From Deltaproteobacteria bacterium (GTDB lineage Bacteria; Desulfobacterota; Binatia; DP-6), in contig VBLD01000007.1 in the NCBI GenBank assembly GCA_005879205.1, forward strand, positions 3,276-18,546: a stretch of DNA of 15,271 bases, written 5' to 3'. Position 1 is the first letter of the stretch. Every line of letters starts with the position of its first letter. A program made the position numbers and the translations under genes. The notes beneath the pieces were generated by a model that saw only the letters and a program-made list of their open reading frames with translations, was not told the origin of the DNA and made no database searches. This document shows, piece after piece, positions 1-7,658 of the stretch.

Positions 1-1473
1 GAGCGCGTCGGGGTCCGGCAGCCGGCGCGCGAGCCCCATGCGTCCGACGTGGGCCGCCGGCCAGTAGCTGCTGTAGCCGTTCAGCAACGGCCGCCAGTGG
101 AAGATCGACCGGTACATGGCGCGCGCCTGCGGCCCCGGTTCCTCGCGTCCGTCTCGCCCGATCGGCAGCTCGAGGAGCGGGCCGCCGGGCGACTGGAGGA
201 CCTGCACGATCGGCCCTCCGGGCGTGATCGTCGCCGCGAGCGGGTAGGCGAGCAGCCGGGGGCCTCGGGGACGGAGCGGGGTCCAGGGTCCATTCGCGTA
301 GAGCGCGGCGGCGGCTACCGCGACGAAAGCTGCGCGCGCCAATGGCGGGAATCGCCGCAGGCACTCCGCGCAGGCGAGGCCGGCGAGCAGCGCGACGCCG
401 ATCAGCGCGGGGACTCCGAGTCGACCGGGAACGCGCAGCGCCGCGAGCTGGGGTACCCAGGCACCGAGCAGCGCGGCCGCGCGCGAGGGTGGGACCGGCT
501 TCAGCGAGAGGAGGACGCCGCACGCCGTCCAGAAGAGGGCGTGCGTCCAGGCGGCAGGTGGCGTCGCGGCAGGACGCCGGCGGCGGAGCCCGCGCACGGC
601 GCCGCCGACGAGGATCAGCACGAGGGCGGGAATCGGGATGGCGGTCGGCATGTCGTCGCGCAGGAGGTCCGAGGGACGCGTCACGGGCGGGCTGGCCGTG
701 CGCCAGAACGTCTGACGGGAGAGGTCGGGATTCTCGGCGCGGACGGCGAGGTGCCCGGCATACATCGGCACGAGGACGACCGCGGCCAGTGCCGCGGCGG
801 CGAGCAGGCGGGCGCCCGCGGCCCGCGTCGGGCGACGAACGAGCCGCACGGCGGCGAGGAGGCCGAGCGGCACGAAGACGGCCGGGGCCACGTAGAAGAG
901 GTTCACGAGCGACTGGAGCACGACGAGTGCCACGATCGGGAGCGTGTCGGTGAAGCGCTCGGCCGGCCGGGCGGCGAGCAGCACGATGAACGGGAAGTAG
1001 TGGAGGACGGTGTAGTCGAGCGAGGTGGACGGGGGCCCCCAGAAGAGCCATCGGCTCATGAGCAGCGTCCACGCCGCGATGAGGCCGGCCGCGTGCGATC
1101 CTGTCCACCGCCGGACGACCACGTGGACGGTCCAGGCGGTCAGCACGATCCCGGCGAGAAACGTGACGTTCAGCGCGAGCGTCGGGTTGCCGCCGAGCCA
1201 GAACACCGGTGCGAAAAAGGGCAGCGCCCCGGCCGCCGTGGTGCCGTAGAGGAGTGCGTGCCGCGTCGGATGGAAGATGTTCCCCTCGACGATCCGCGCG
1301 GGCGCGGTCGCCAGCGCGTGCGCCTCCCAGGCCAGCGCCCACCCGGTGTACAGCGCGTCGAACTGGGCGGTCCACCACGTGTTCGGCAGATGCGTCCCGA
1401 GGTGCGCCGCAAGCGGCCAGCTGAGCACGACGGCGAGCCCCGCATAGAGCCCCACCGCGGCGGCGGCCTTCAC
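1..1473 (-). CDS. GT-C-like polytopic membrane protein, C-terminus beyond window
   Basis: This reading frame is open on the minus strand from a GTG at 1473 down to base 1 (491 codons) and leaves the window, so the C-terminus is missing. The product is strongly hydrophobic with many membrane segments. Near the N-terminus it reads DALYTGWALAW, then NIFHPTRHALLYG. Late in the visible part it reads LLELPIGRDG, then MYRSIFHWRPLLNGYSSYWP. I recognise this layout from uncharacterised bacterial GT-C-like membrane proteins that resemble lipid-linked-sugar glycosyltransferases; the family function is not established. The GTG is supported by a GGAGGGG Shine-Dalgarno 8 nt upstream and overlaps the TGA of a glycosyltransferase remnant (GTGA). 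Its position at the end of a glycosyltransferase cluster suggests surface glycan assembly, which is inference. The long plus-strand ORF over the same bases is an Arg/Gly-rich shadow. Confidence 0.85.
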   Translation of the reverse strand, partial: MKAAAAVGLYAGLAVVLSWPLAAHLGTHLPNTWWTAQFDALYTGWALAWEAHALATAPARIVEGNIFHPTRHALLYGTTAAGALPFFAPVFWLGGNPTLALNVTFLAGIVLTAWTVHVVVRRWTGSHAAGLIAAWTLLMSRWLFWGPPSTSLDYTVLHYFPFIVLLAARPAERFTDTLPIVALVVLQSLVNLFYVAPAVFVPLGLLAAVRLVRRPTRAAGARLLAAAALAAVVLVPMYAGHLAVRAENPDLSRQTFWRTASPPVTRPSDLLRDDMPTAIPIPALVLILVGGAVRGLRRRRPAATPPAAWTHALFWTACGVLLSLKPVPPSRAAALLGAWVPQLAALRVPGRLGVPALIGVALLAGLACAECLRRFPPLARAAFVAVAAAALYANGPWTPLRPRGPRLLAYPLAATITPGGPIVQVLQSPGGPLLELPIGRDGREEPGPQARAMYRSIFHWRPLLNGYSSYWPAAHVGRMGLARRLPDPDAL

Positions 1474-1481
1474 GGCGCCGT

Positions 1482-1488
1482 CCCCTCC
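1482..1488 (-). promoter_or_regulatory. Shine-Dalgarno of the GT-C-like gene
   Basis: The minus strand reads GGAGGGG, 8 nt before the GTG at 1473. It lies inside the last codons of the GT39 remnant, so the original arrangement was translational coupling between a GT39 gene and the GT-C-like gene. This site decides the GTG start. Confidence 0.6.
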
Positions 1489-1490
1489 GC

Positions 1491-1527
1491 CAGCACGATC
1501 CGGCCGCGCGCGCGGTTGCCGACGCGG
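1491..1527. repeat. Direct repeat copy A (with 3677-3713)
   Basis: This 37-nt stretch matches 3677-3713 with a single mismatch (position 1502 versus 3688), in the same orientation. It is the best-conserved part of the longer similarity between the GT39 remnant and the 3' end of the intact GT39 gene. The two copies lie 2,186 bp apart and flank the TPR glycosyltransferase gene. Confidence 0.85.
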
Positions 1528-1628
1528 GCCCCCGCGCTGAGCAGCGGTGCGCCGACGACGTGAGCCGCCCCGAGCCTCCTGTAATCATCCTCCGCGGGGA
1601 TCACGGCGAGACCCGGAGTACTCGGCGC

Positions 1629-1736
1629 TCAGGCGGCCATCGTCGCGCCGGCGATGAAGCAGTGGCCGATGTCCTTCGGGTTCCGCGCGACGACGGTGAC
1701 GCGGCAAGCACTCACGTTTCGAAAATAGGTGGACAT
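1629..1736 (-). CDS. Possible 35-residue ORF, unrecognised
   Basis: A short minus-strand ORF runs from ATG at 1736 to TGA at 1631-1629 and ends in IGHCFIAGATMAA. I do not recognise it. It has no clear Shine-Dalgarno. It fills the gap between the TPR gene and the GT39 remnant, and it is in the same frame as that remnant. It may be debris from the rearrangement rather than a gene. The rest of 1612-1770 shows no promoter or terminator that I can support. Confidence 0.15.
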   Translation of the reverse strand: MSTYFRNVSACRVTVVARNPKDIGHCFIAGATMAA

Positions 1737-1770
1737 CGCGCGGCAGGCAAGGAGATTGGACTGTTGTATT

Positions 1771-3618
1771 CTACTGGGGCGTGCCGAGCCGCGGCAGGCG
1801 TCCCACGAGGTCGGGCTTCAGGCGCACGGCCTCGGCGTACTCCGCGGCGGCATCCGCGCCGCGCCCCTGCTTCGCGTAGATGACCCCAAGATTGGCGTGC
1901 GCCTCGGCGAGGTCGGGCTGGAGCCGCGCGGCCTCCACGAACGCGGCCATCGCGTCGGTGGTCCGCGCGGACTCCAACAGGGCGACGCCCAGGTTGTAGT
2001 GCTTGACGGCGTCGTCGGGATCGAAGCGCACGGCGTCGCTCAGATGCACGAGCCCGTCGGCCCTGAGGCCGCGCTGAAGGAGCAGGTTCCCCAGGGCATT
2101 GTGCGCGTCGGCATGGTGTGGGTTGAGGTCGAGCGTGCGTGTGAACTCGGCGATCGCCTCGTCGGGCTTCTCCTGCCTGATGAGTGCCACGCCGAGGTTG
2201 TAGTGCGCGTCGGGGTAGCCGGGCCGTAGGCGGGTCGCGGTAGTGAACTCGCGCGCCGCGCCCTCGACGTCGCCTTGCTTGGCGAGCACCATTCCGAGGT
2301 TGTGGTGTGCGAGCCAGTTGTCGGTCGTGACCACCAGCGCATGCGTGAAGAGCGCCGAGCTGTCCCGCCACGTGCCCAGCTGACGGCGGCTCGCGACCGC
2401 GAGCGCGGCCAGGATGACGAGCGCCCCTGCCGGGGCGATCCGCAGCGCCGTGGGCCAGCGTCGGAGTAGGTCGGCGACGCCCCACACCATCGCTATGGTG
2501 AGCCCGATCAAGGGCACGTACATGAAGCGGTCCGCCATCGCCTGATCTCCGGCTTGGACGATGCCGATCACCGGTAGGAGCGTGACCACGAACCAGAGCC
2601 AACCGACCGCAAGGTACGGATGGCGCCGGCCCGCGACGAGGGTCGACACGGTGATCGCGACGAGGAGCAGGGCGGCCCCGAGAACCTCCGCCACCGGCCA
2701 GGTGGACGGGATCGGATAGAAAACCGCGAGGTGCGTTGGCCACAGCGCCTTGCCGAGGTAGCGCGTATAGGCCACGAGCGCGTTCGCGAGCCGCGCTGGA
2801 AACGCGACGAGCGCGAGCGACGTCACCGCACCCGTGCGCGCCGCGACGACCAAGGTGACGACGCTCGCCGCCCCCGCCAGCAAGACGAGCGGGAATTTCT
2901 CCGCGACCAGCGCCGCGGGTCGCGTCGTCCGCACGCGACCGAGCGGCCACGCGTCGAGGAGGAGGAGCACGACCGGCAGCGTGACGACCATCGGCTTGGC
3001 GAGGAGCGCGATCGCGAACGCGATCGCGACGGGCACGAACCGCGACCTCTCCGGGTGCCGGGCGTAGCGGGCGTAAGCCCACAGCGTCACGAGCCAGCCG
3101 CACGTGCTGAGGACGTCCTTGCGCTCCGCAACCCACGCTACCGATTCGACATGCAGCGGGTGTAGTGCGAACACTCCGGTCACGAGTGCACTCCGCCACA
3201 GTGCACCGGTGAGCGCCTGGAGGGCGGCGAGAAGGAGCAGCGTGTTCGCCACATGGAGGACGACGTTCGTCACATGGTGCCAGCCGGCCTCGAGACCGAA
3301 GAGCTGGCAGTCGAGCATGTGGGAGAGCCACGTGAGCGGGTGCCACAGGCTCGCATGCCCGTTGGTGAAGGCCCACACGATCCCGTCCCCCGTGAGACCT
3401 GCCCGCACGTGCCGGTTGGCAGTCACGTAGACACCGTCGTCCAGGTTTATGAAGTCGAAGTGCGCGGCCGGCGCGTACACCGCAAGGGTCGCCACGAGAA
3501 GTCCCGCCGCCGGTAGCATCGTGCGGAGAGGTCGGGCGCCGAAACGGGGCGTCTCAGCGGGGCGCCGCGCGGGCGTGCCGCCCCCGGATCGGCGTGCGGC
3601 GCGTGACGACCCGCTCAT
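1771..3618 (-). CDS. TMTC-like membrane glycosyltransferase with five TPRs
   Basis: The 615-residue protein has a basic N-terminal tail, then a polytopic membrane domain (about residues 34-430), then five consecutive 34-residue tetratricopeptide repeats (about 435-604). Diagnostic signatures are FDFINLDDGVYV (acidic pair D60-D61, where GT-C enzymes place the catalytic acid), HPLTWLSHMLD (93-103) and HPLHVESVAWVAERKDVL (153-170). These resemble TMTC/GT39-type O-glycosyltransferases that use polyprenyl-phosphate sugars and have C-terminal TPRs. The likely role is transfer of a sugar from a lipid carrier at the outer face of the inner membrane, with the TPRs binding a protein partner or acceptor; substrate and partner are unknown. 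The ATG at 3618 has no clear Shine-Dalgarno, and a second in-frame ATG lies at 3519. The gene follows the GT39 gene after 31 bp and is bracketed by direct repeats of that gene's 3' end. Confidence 0.9.
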   Translation of the reverse strand: MSGSSRAARRSGGGTPARRPAETPRFGARPLRTMLPAAGLLVATLAVYAPAAHFDFINLDDGVYVTANRHVRAGLTGDGIVWAFTNGHASLWHPLTWLSHMLDCQLFGLEAGWHHVTNVVLHVANTLLLLAALQALTGALWRSALVTGVFALHPLHVESVAWVAERKDVLSTCGWLVTLWAYARYARHPERSRFVPVAIAFAIALLAKPMVVTLPVVLLLLDAWPLGRVRTTRPAALVAEKFPLVLLAGAASVVTLVVAARTGAVTSLALVAFPARLANALVAYTRYLGKALWPTHLAVFYPIPSTWPVAEVLGAALLLVAITVSTLVAGRRHPYLAVGWLWFVVTLLPVIGIVQAGDQAMADRFMYVPLIGLTIAMVWGVADLLRRWPTALRIAPAGALVILAALAVASRRQLGTWRDSSALFTHALVVTTDNWLAHHNLGMVLAKQGDVEGAAREFTTATRLRPGYPDAHYNLGVALIRQEKPDEAIAEFTRTLDLNPHHADAHNALGNLLLQRGLRADGLVHLSDAVRFDPDDAVKHYNLGVALLESARTTDAMAAFVEAARLQPDLAEAHANLGVIYAKQGRGADAAAEYAEAVRLKPDLVGRLPRLGTPQ

Positions 3619-3649
3619 GTCTGCCGCTACACCGCGTGTGATCGGTCGG

Positions 3650-5314
3650 TCAATGCGGGTGGACTTCGCCTTCCGTCAGCACGATCCAGCCGCGCGCGCG
3701 GTTGCCGACGCGGCCCTCGGCCGAGAGGAGCGTTGCGCCGACGACGTGGTCAAATGCGAGCCGCCGGTAGTCGTCCTCCTCGACGATCACCGCGAGGCCC
3801 GGGGTGATCGCGTCGGGGCGTCGGCCGAGCGTCCGCGCATGGCGCTCGAGGTACACGACGACCGAGCGCACCGGAGGTCCGTAGAAAACGATCGGCGCGG
3901 GCCCGGGATAGTGCGCGGCGACCGCGCGTGCGAACGGGCGGAGCGAATCGCGCTGCGCGAGTGTGCGCTCGACCGCCGGCGCGCCCACCACCATCCAGCC
4001 GGCGGCCCCCGCAACGATGAGCCCGATGAGCGCCGGCCATGGACGCCAGACGGCCGCCACCACGGCGACGCCGACGGCGAACCCGGCGGCTGCCGCCAGG
4101 AGGGTGCCCGCGTGGCCGCGGAGGAGCGGCAGCACGGCCTCGAACGTGCTCCGGTCGGAGCGCGAGAGGAACGCCCGTCCGTTGCCGAGGAGCCAGCGCG
4201 CCATTGCGAGCGCGGCGACGCCGAGCAGTATCCCAGTGACCGCGCGGAGCGCGAGGCCGCGACGGTCCAGGCAGCGCGGCGACGTCTCGAGCAGAGCAAC
4301 CACCGTGGGCGCCGTGAGGAGCGCGAGCGGAGGCAGGCTCGGCAGCAGGTAGTGGCGCAGCTTGGTCGCCGCGGGCGTGAAGGCGATCACCGGCACGGCC
4401 GCCCAGCAGAGGAGAAACCGCGCGCGCGGATCGCGAAAGCCGCCGGCCCGCCCGAGCCGCCAGAGGGCGGCCGCCGTGAACGGCGTCCAGGGCAGCGCGC
4501 TCGCGACGAGGTGCAGCGGGTAGAAGGCGAGGTGATACGCGAGCGGGTGCGGGGCCGGGGTGTAGTCCGCCGTGCCGAAGCCGCCGACGAGGTTCCCGAG
4601 GTAGCGACCGACGAGGTGCTCGCGGACGAATGCGCCGCCCCATCCGGCGAGCGCGACGCCGTACCAGCCGAGGCCGAGTCCGAAGAGGAGAAGTCCGGCG
4701 CCCGTGAAGAGATGCGGCAGGCGGCGGAGGCTCTGCTGCCACCAGAGGAAGGCCGACACGGTCAGGGCGAAGAGCACCGGCGCGACGGGTCCCTTGGCGA
4801 GCGTTGCGAGGCCGAGGACGGCGAGCGCGCCGGTGGCGGCCGCGCGGCTCTCGTCGCGCCACCAGCGGAAGGTGAGCCCGAGGGCGACGCTGAGAAGCAA
4901 CGTCATCAGCACGTCGGGGCGGGCGACGCGGCTGTGGTCGAAGAGAGCCGGCATCGTCGCGAGCATCACGGCTGCCGCGACCCCGGCGCGTGGCCCGCCG
5001 AGCGCGGCGCCGAAGCGCGCCGTCCAGCCGACCAGCGCCGCGCCCGCGAGCGCCGAGGGGAGACGCACGGCCGCCTCGGAGAAGCCGAATGCGCCGCAGG
5101 GCAGGGCGGCGAGCCAGTGATAGAGGAGCGGCTTGTCGGGCAGCGTGTCGTCGTTGAAACGCGGGAGGAGCCAGTGGCCGGCGACGATCTCCTGCACGAG
5201 GCCCGCCTCGCGCGCCTCGTCGTCGCCTACGATGTCTGCGTCGCCGAGGCCGTGGAGGGCGGCGGCGAGGAAGCAGGCGGCGAGCAGGAGCGCCAGCCGG
5301 TCAGCGGACGACAA
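3650..5314 (-). CDS. ArnT-like GT39 (PMT_2) glycosyltransferase
   Basis: The 554-residue membrane protein carries the N-terminal ArnT/PMT_2 pattern. A first membrane helix is followed by DADIVGDDEAREAG (acidic D31-D32-E33), then PRFNDDTLPDKPLLYHW, corresponding to the family's 'DEAR ... P..xKPPL..W' signature. About ten more hydrophobic segments follow, then a soluble-looking C-terminal part. Enzymes of this family move a sugar from undecaprenyl phosphate to a lipid or protein acceptor on the periplasmic side; the acceptor cannot be read here. The start is a TTG at 5314, and the first 14 bp overlap the end of acyP, which suggests translational coupling. A GGGG lies a few bases upstream as a weak Shine-Dalgarno. 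The last ~50 residues are duplicated as a remnant at 1470-1611. Confidence 0.92.
   Translation of the reverse strand: MSSADRLALLLAACFLAAALHGLGDADIVGDDEAREAGLVQEIVAGHWLLPRFNDDTLPDKPLLYHWLAALPCGAFGFSEAAVRLPSALAGAALVGWTARFGAALGGPRAGVAAAVMLATMPALFDHSRVARPDVLMTLLLSVALGLTFRWWRDESRAAATGALAVLGLATLAKGPVAPVLFALTVSAFLWWQQSLRRLPHLFTGAGLLLFGLGLGWYGVALAGWGGAFVREHLVGRYLGNLVGGFGTADYTPAPHPLAYHLAFYPLHLVASALPWTPFTAAALWRLGRAGGFRDPRARFLLCWAAVPVIAFTPAATKLRHYLLPSLPPLALLTAPTVVALLETSPRCLDRRGLALRAVTGILLGVAALAMARWLLGNGRAFLSRSDRSTFEAVLPLLRGHAGTLLAAAAGFAVGVAVVAAVWRPWPALIGLIVAGAAGWMVVGAPAVERTLAQRDSLRPFARAVAAHYPGPAPIVFYGPPVRSVVVYLERHARTLGRRPDAITPGLAVIVEEDDYRRLAFDHVVGATLLSAEGRVGNRARGWIVLTEGEVHPH
3677..3713. repeat. Direct repeat copy B (with 1491-1527)
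   Basis: This copy lies inside the 3' coding end of the intact GT39 gene and differs from copy A at one base in 37. Weaker similarity extends on both sides, to about 3653-3800 here and 1474-1611 at the other copy. Confidence 0.85.
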
Positions 5315-5576
5315 ACCGGCCCCGCTCGCCGTGCGGGTCCATCCTGTGGACCTCGACGTCGGTGACGCGCGCGGCGGGCGGGCCGCGCCGGGCCCAGGCG
5401 ATCAGCGCGTCGACGGCCTCGGGGGCGCCCTCCACCTCGGCTTCGACCGAGCCGTCGGGCCGGTTGCGCACCCAGCCGGCGACGCCGAGCCGCTCGGCCT
5501 CGTTCTCCATCGAGCCGCGGTACCAGACGCCCTGCACCCGGCCGCGGATCACGAGGTGCGCACGCACCGCCATCAT
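5301..5576 (-). CDS. acyP: Acylphosphatase
   Basis: The 91-residue protein has the usual acylphosphatase length and fold signature. RGRVQGVWYR holds the phosphate-binding loop with catalytic Arg20, and WVRNRPDGSVE holds catalytic Asn38, followed by VEAEVEG. It hydrolyses acyl phosphates such as acetyl phosphate in the cytoplasm. Two tandem ATG codons (5576 and 5573) could start it. The first overlaps the ligA stop as ATGA, and the end overlaps the GT39 start by 14 bp, so it is wedged into the operon between ligA and the glycosyltransferases. No strong Shine-Dalgarno is visible, which fits coupling to ligA translation. Confidence 0.95.
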   Translation of the reverse strand: MMAVRAHLVIRGRVQGVWYRGSMENEAERLGVAGWVRNRPDGSVEAEVEGAPEAVDALIAWARRGPPAARVTDVEVHRMDPHGERGRFVVR

Positions 5577-7582
5577 TCACCCACGAGCTTCAGGAACGCC
5601 TTTTCCTCGAGCGTGCGGACGCCCAGCGCCTGCGCCTTGGCGAGCTTCGAGCCGGCGTCGGCGCCGACCACCACGTAGTCGGTCTCCTTGCTGACGCTCG
5701 CCTGCACGCGCCCGCCGCGGGCTTCGATCCGGCGCTGGGCCTCGGGTCGCGTCATGCTCTCCAGGGTTCCAGTCAACACGAACTTCTTCCCCGCGAGCGG
5801 ACCCTTCGGGCGGGTGATCGCCGCGGGCCGGACGCCGGCATCGAGCAGCTTCTTGATCACCTTGCGGTTCTGCTTCTCCACGAAGAAGCGCCGGATGCTC
5901 GCCGCCACCTCGGGGCCCACGTCGCGCACCTCCTGCAGCTCCTCCTCGGTGGCGTCCATCAGGCGCTCGAGCGTGCCGAAATGCTCGGCCAGCGCCTTGG
6001 CGGTGGCTTCGCCAACCTGCCGGATGCCGAGCGCGACCAGCAGGTGTGGCAGCGTCGTCTGCTTGCTGCGCTCGAGCTGCGCGCGCAGGTTGGCGGCGGA
6101 CTTCTTCCCCATGCGCTCGAGTGCGACGAGCGTGTCGGCGTCGAGACGGTAGAGGTCGGCGACGTCGCGGACCAGGCCGCGGTCGACGAGCTGATCGACG
6201 AGCTTCTCGCCGAGCCCCTCGACGTCCAGGGCGCCGCGCGCGCCGAAGAAGCGGAGTTGCTGCTTCAGCTGGGCGGGGCAGGCGAGGCCGATGCAGCGGT
6301 AGGCGACCTCGCCCTCGGCGCGCACGACCTTGGCGCCGCACACCGGGCAGGCCGCCGGCATGTGGAAGCGCTTCTCACGCCCCGTCCGGCGCTCGGTCAC
6401 GACCTTCACGACGTAGGGGATCACGTCGCCCGCGCGCTCGAGGAGGACCGTGTCGCCGACGCGGACGTCCTTGCGCTCCACCTCGTCCATGTTGTGGAGC
6501 GAGGCGTTGCGCACCGTGACCCCGCCCACCTGCACCGGCTCGAGCTCGGCCACGGGCGTCAGCACGCCCGTGCGTCCGACGGAGGCCAGGATGTTCACGA
6601 TGCGCGTCGTCGCCTGGCGCGGCTTGAACTTCCAGGCGACCGCCCAGCGCGGCGCGCGCGAGATCTCGCCGAGCCGGCGCTGGAGCCCGAGGTCGTTCAC
6701 CTTGACGACGATGCCGTCGATCTCGTAGGGCAGGGCGTCGCGCTCGCGCTCGAGCTCGGCGAAGAAGGTGCCGGCGGCGTCGAGCGAGTCGAGCACGCGG
6801 GTCTGCGGCACGGGCCGGAGCCCCCAGGCCTGGAACGCCTCGAGCGCTTCGCCGTGGCGGCCGAGCTTGACGCCGCGCACCTCGCCCACGCCGTGACAGG
6901 CGAGGGCGAGCGCCCGCGACGCGGTGATGCGCGGATCGAGCTGCTTCAGCGACCCGGCGGCGGCGTTGCGCGGGTTGGCGAAGACCGGCTGGCCGGCCTC
7001 CTCGCGCTCGCGGTTCAGGCGGCGGAAGGCGTCGAGCGGCAGATAGACCTCGCCGCGGACCTCGAGCAGCTCGGGCACCGGTTTCGGGCCGTGCTGGAGG
7101 CGGAGCGGCACGCTGCGGATCGTCCGGATGTTGGGCGTGACGTTCTCGCCGACGACGCCGTCGCCGCGCGTCGACCCGGTGACCAGGACGCCGTCCTCGT
7201 AGACGAGCTCGACGGCTACCCCGTCGACCTTCGGCTCGCCGACGTACTCGACCCGCTCGAGGTTCAGGAACTTCCGGATGCGGGCGTCGAACTCCGCCAT
7301 CTCCTCCCGCGTCGTGACGTTGTTGAGCGACAGCATCGGGTGGCGGTGGCGCACCGTCTCGAACTTCTCGAGGGGCTTGGCGCCCACCCGCCGGGTCGGC
7401 GAGTCGGGGCTCGCGAGCTCCGGGTGCTCGGCCTCCAGCCGCTCGAGGCGGCGGAAGAGGTCGTCGTACTCGGCGTCCGAGACGAGCGGGTCGTCGAGCA
7501 CGTAGTAGCGGTAGTTGTGGTGCTCGATCTCGCGGCGGAGCCGCTCGACCTCCTGGCGGACGTCTCGCGAGGCGCGCGCCAT
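5573..7582 (-). CDS. ligA: NAD-dependent DNA ligase LigA
   Basis: This is a full-length bacterial LigA (669 residues from the ATG at 7582). Visible in order (numbered from the earlier ATG at 7588) are: the NAD-binding Ia domain (HNYRYYVLDDPLVSDAEYD); the adenylation motif EPKVDG with nucleophile Lys120; the OB-fold region; a Cys4 zinc finger (Cys414, 417, 432, 437); helix-hairpin-helix repeats; and a C-terminal BRCT domain (GKKFVLTGTLESMTRPEA, then DYVVVGADAGSKL). It seals nicks in replication and repair using NAD. I prefer the ATG at 7582 because AGGAG (7594-7590) sits 7 nt before it but only 1 nt before the ATG at 7588, which would add two residues. The stop overlaps acyP (ATGA). It is the first gene of the leftward cluster. 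Confidence 0.97.
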   Translation of the reverse strand: MARASRDVRQEVERLRREIEHHNYRYYVLDDPLVSDAEYDDLFRRLERLEAEHPELASPDSPTRRVGAKPLEKFETVRHRHPMLSLNNVTTREEMAEFDARIRKFLNLERVEYVGEPKVDGVAVELVYEDGVLVTGSTRGDGVVGENVTPNIRTIRSVPLRLQHGPKPVPELLEVRGEVYLPLDAFRRLNREREEAGQPVFANPRNAAAGSLKQLDPRITASRALALACHGVGEVRGVKLGRHGEALEAFQAWGLRPVPQTRVLDSLDAAGTFFAELERERDALPYEIDGIVVKVNDLGLQRRLGEISRAPRWAVAWKFKPRQATTRIVNILASVGRTGVLTPVAELEPVQVGGVTVRNASLHNMDEVERKDVRVGDTVLLERAGDVIPYVVKVVTERRTGREKRFHMPAACPVCGAKVVRAEGEVAYRCIGLACPAQLKQQLRFFGARGALDVEGLGEKLVDQLVDRGLVRDVADLYRLDADTLVALERMGKKSAANLRAQLERSKQTTLPHLLVALGIRQVGEATAKALAEHFGTLERLMDATEEELQEVRDVGPEVAASIRRFFVEKQNRKVIKKLLDAGVRPAAITRPKGPLAGKKFVLTGTLESMTRPEAQRRIEARGGRVQASVSKETDYVVVGADAGSKLAKAQALGVRTLEEKAFLKLVGE

Positions 7583-7589
7583 CGCCATG

Positions 7590-7594
7590 CTCCT
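7590..7594 (-). promoter_or_regulatory. Shine-Dalgarno of ligA
   Basis: The minus strand reads AGGAG. It is spaced 7 nt from the ATG at 7582 and 1 nt from the ATG at 7588, so it favours the downstream start. Confidence 0.55.
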
Positions 7595-7622
7595 AGCAGC
7601 TTGCCGGAGGCCGCTCCACCGC

Positions 7623-7650
7623 TTGACCGTCGACGGTCATCTGCTATGAG
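7623..7650 (+). promoter_or_regulatory. Candidate sigma70-type promoter for the M16 pair
   Basis: TTGACC (7623-7628) and TATGAG (7645-7650) are separated by 16 nt, resembling -35 and -10 boxes. The predicted transcription start (about 7656-7657) falls only a few bases before the GTG at 7659. That would give a leaderless or nearly leaderless mRNA, in line with the lack of a Shine-Dalgarno there. The match was read by eye only. Confidence 0.4.
7624..7639. repeat. Perfect 16-bp palindrome in the divergent promoter region
   Basis: TGACCGTCGACGGTCA equals its own reverse complement. It overlaps the proposed -35 box and fills most of the spacer of the candidate promoter, between the divergent ligA and M16 genes. 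The position suits a dimeric repressor's operator. There is no T-tract, so a terminator is unlikely. The regulator is unknown. Confidence 0.6.
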
Positions 7651-7658
7651 CACGGCCC

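Larger units (their letters stand above)
1470..1611 (-). pseudogene. 3' remnant of an ArnT-like GT39 glycosyltransferase
   Basis: On the minus strand about 48 codons ending at a TGA (1472-1470) read TPGLAVI, EDDYRRL, HVVGA, LLSA, RVGNRARG, IVL, EG. By eye this matches about 78% of the last ~50 residues of the intact glycosyltransferase at 3650-5314 (TPGLAVI, EDDYRRL, HVVGA, LLSA, RVGNRARG, IVLTEG). Only this tail survives. An in-frame TGA at 1631-1629 lies just upstream, and no membrane or catalytic part is present. Its TGA overlaps the GTG of the GT-C-like gene. It could be what is left of a deleted tandem paralogue, or a partial duplication made when the TPR gene was placed here. The many amino-acid differences favour an old event. 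Confidence 0.8.

Noticed and set aside
49..1563. Long plus-strand ORF (504 residues)
   Set aside because: It is Arg/Gly/Glu-rich with no domain pattern and lies antisense to a hydrophobic membrane-protein gene with a Shine-Dalgarno. It is a GC-codon shadow.
3449..5365. Plus-strand ORF of 638 residues antisense to the GT39 gene
   Set aside because: The composition is low-complexity charged with no recognisable motif. The minus-strand frame carries clear GT39 signatures.
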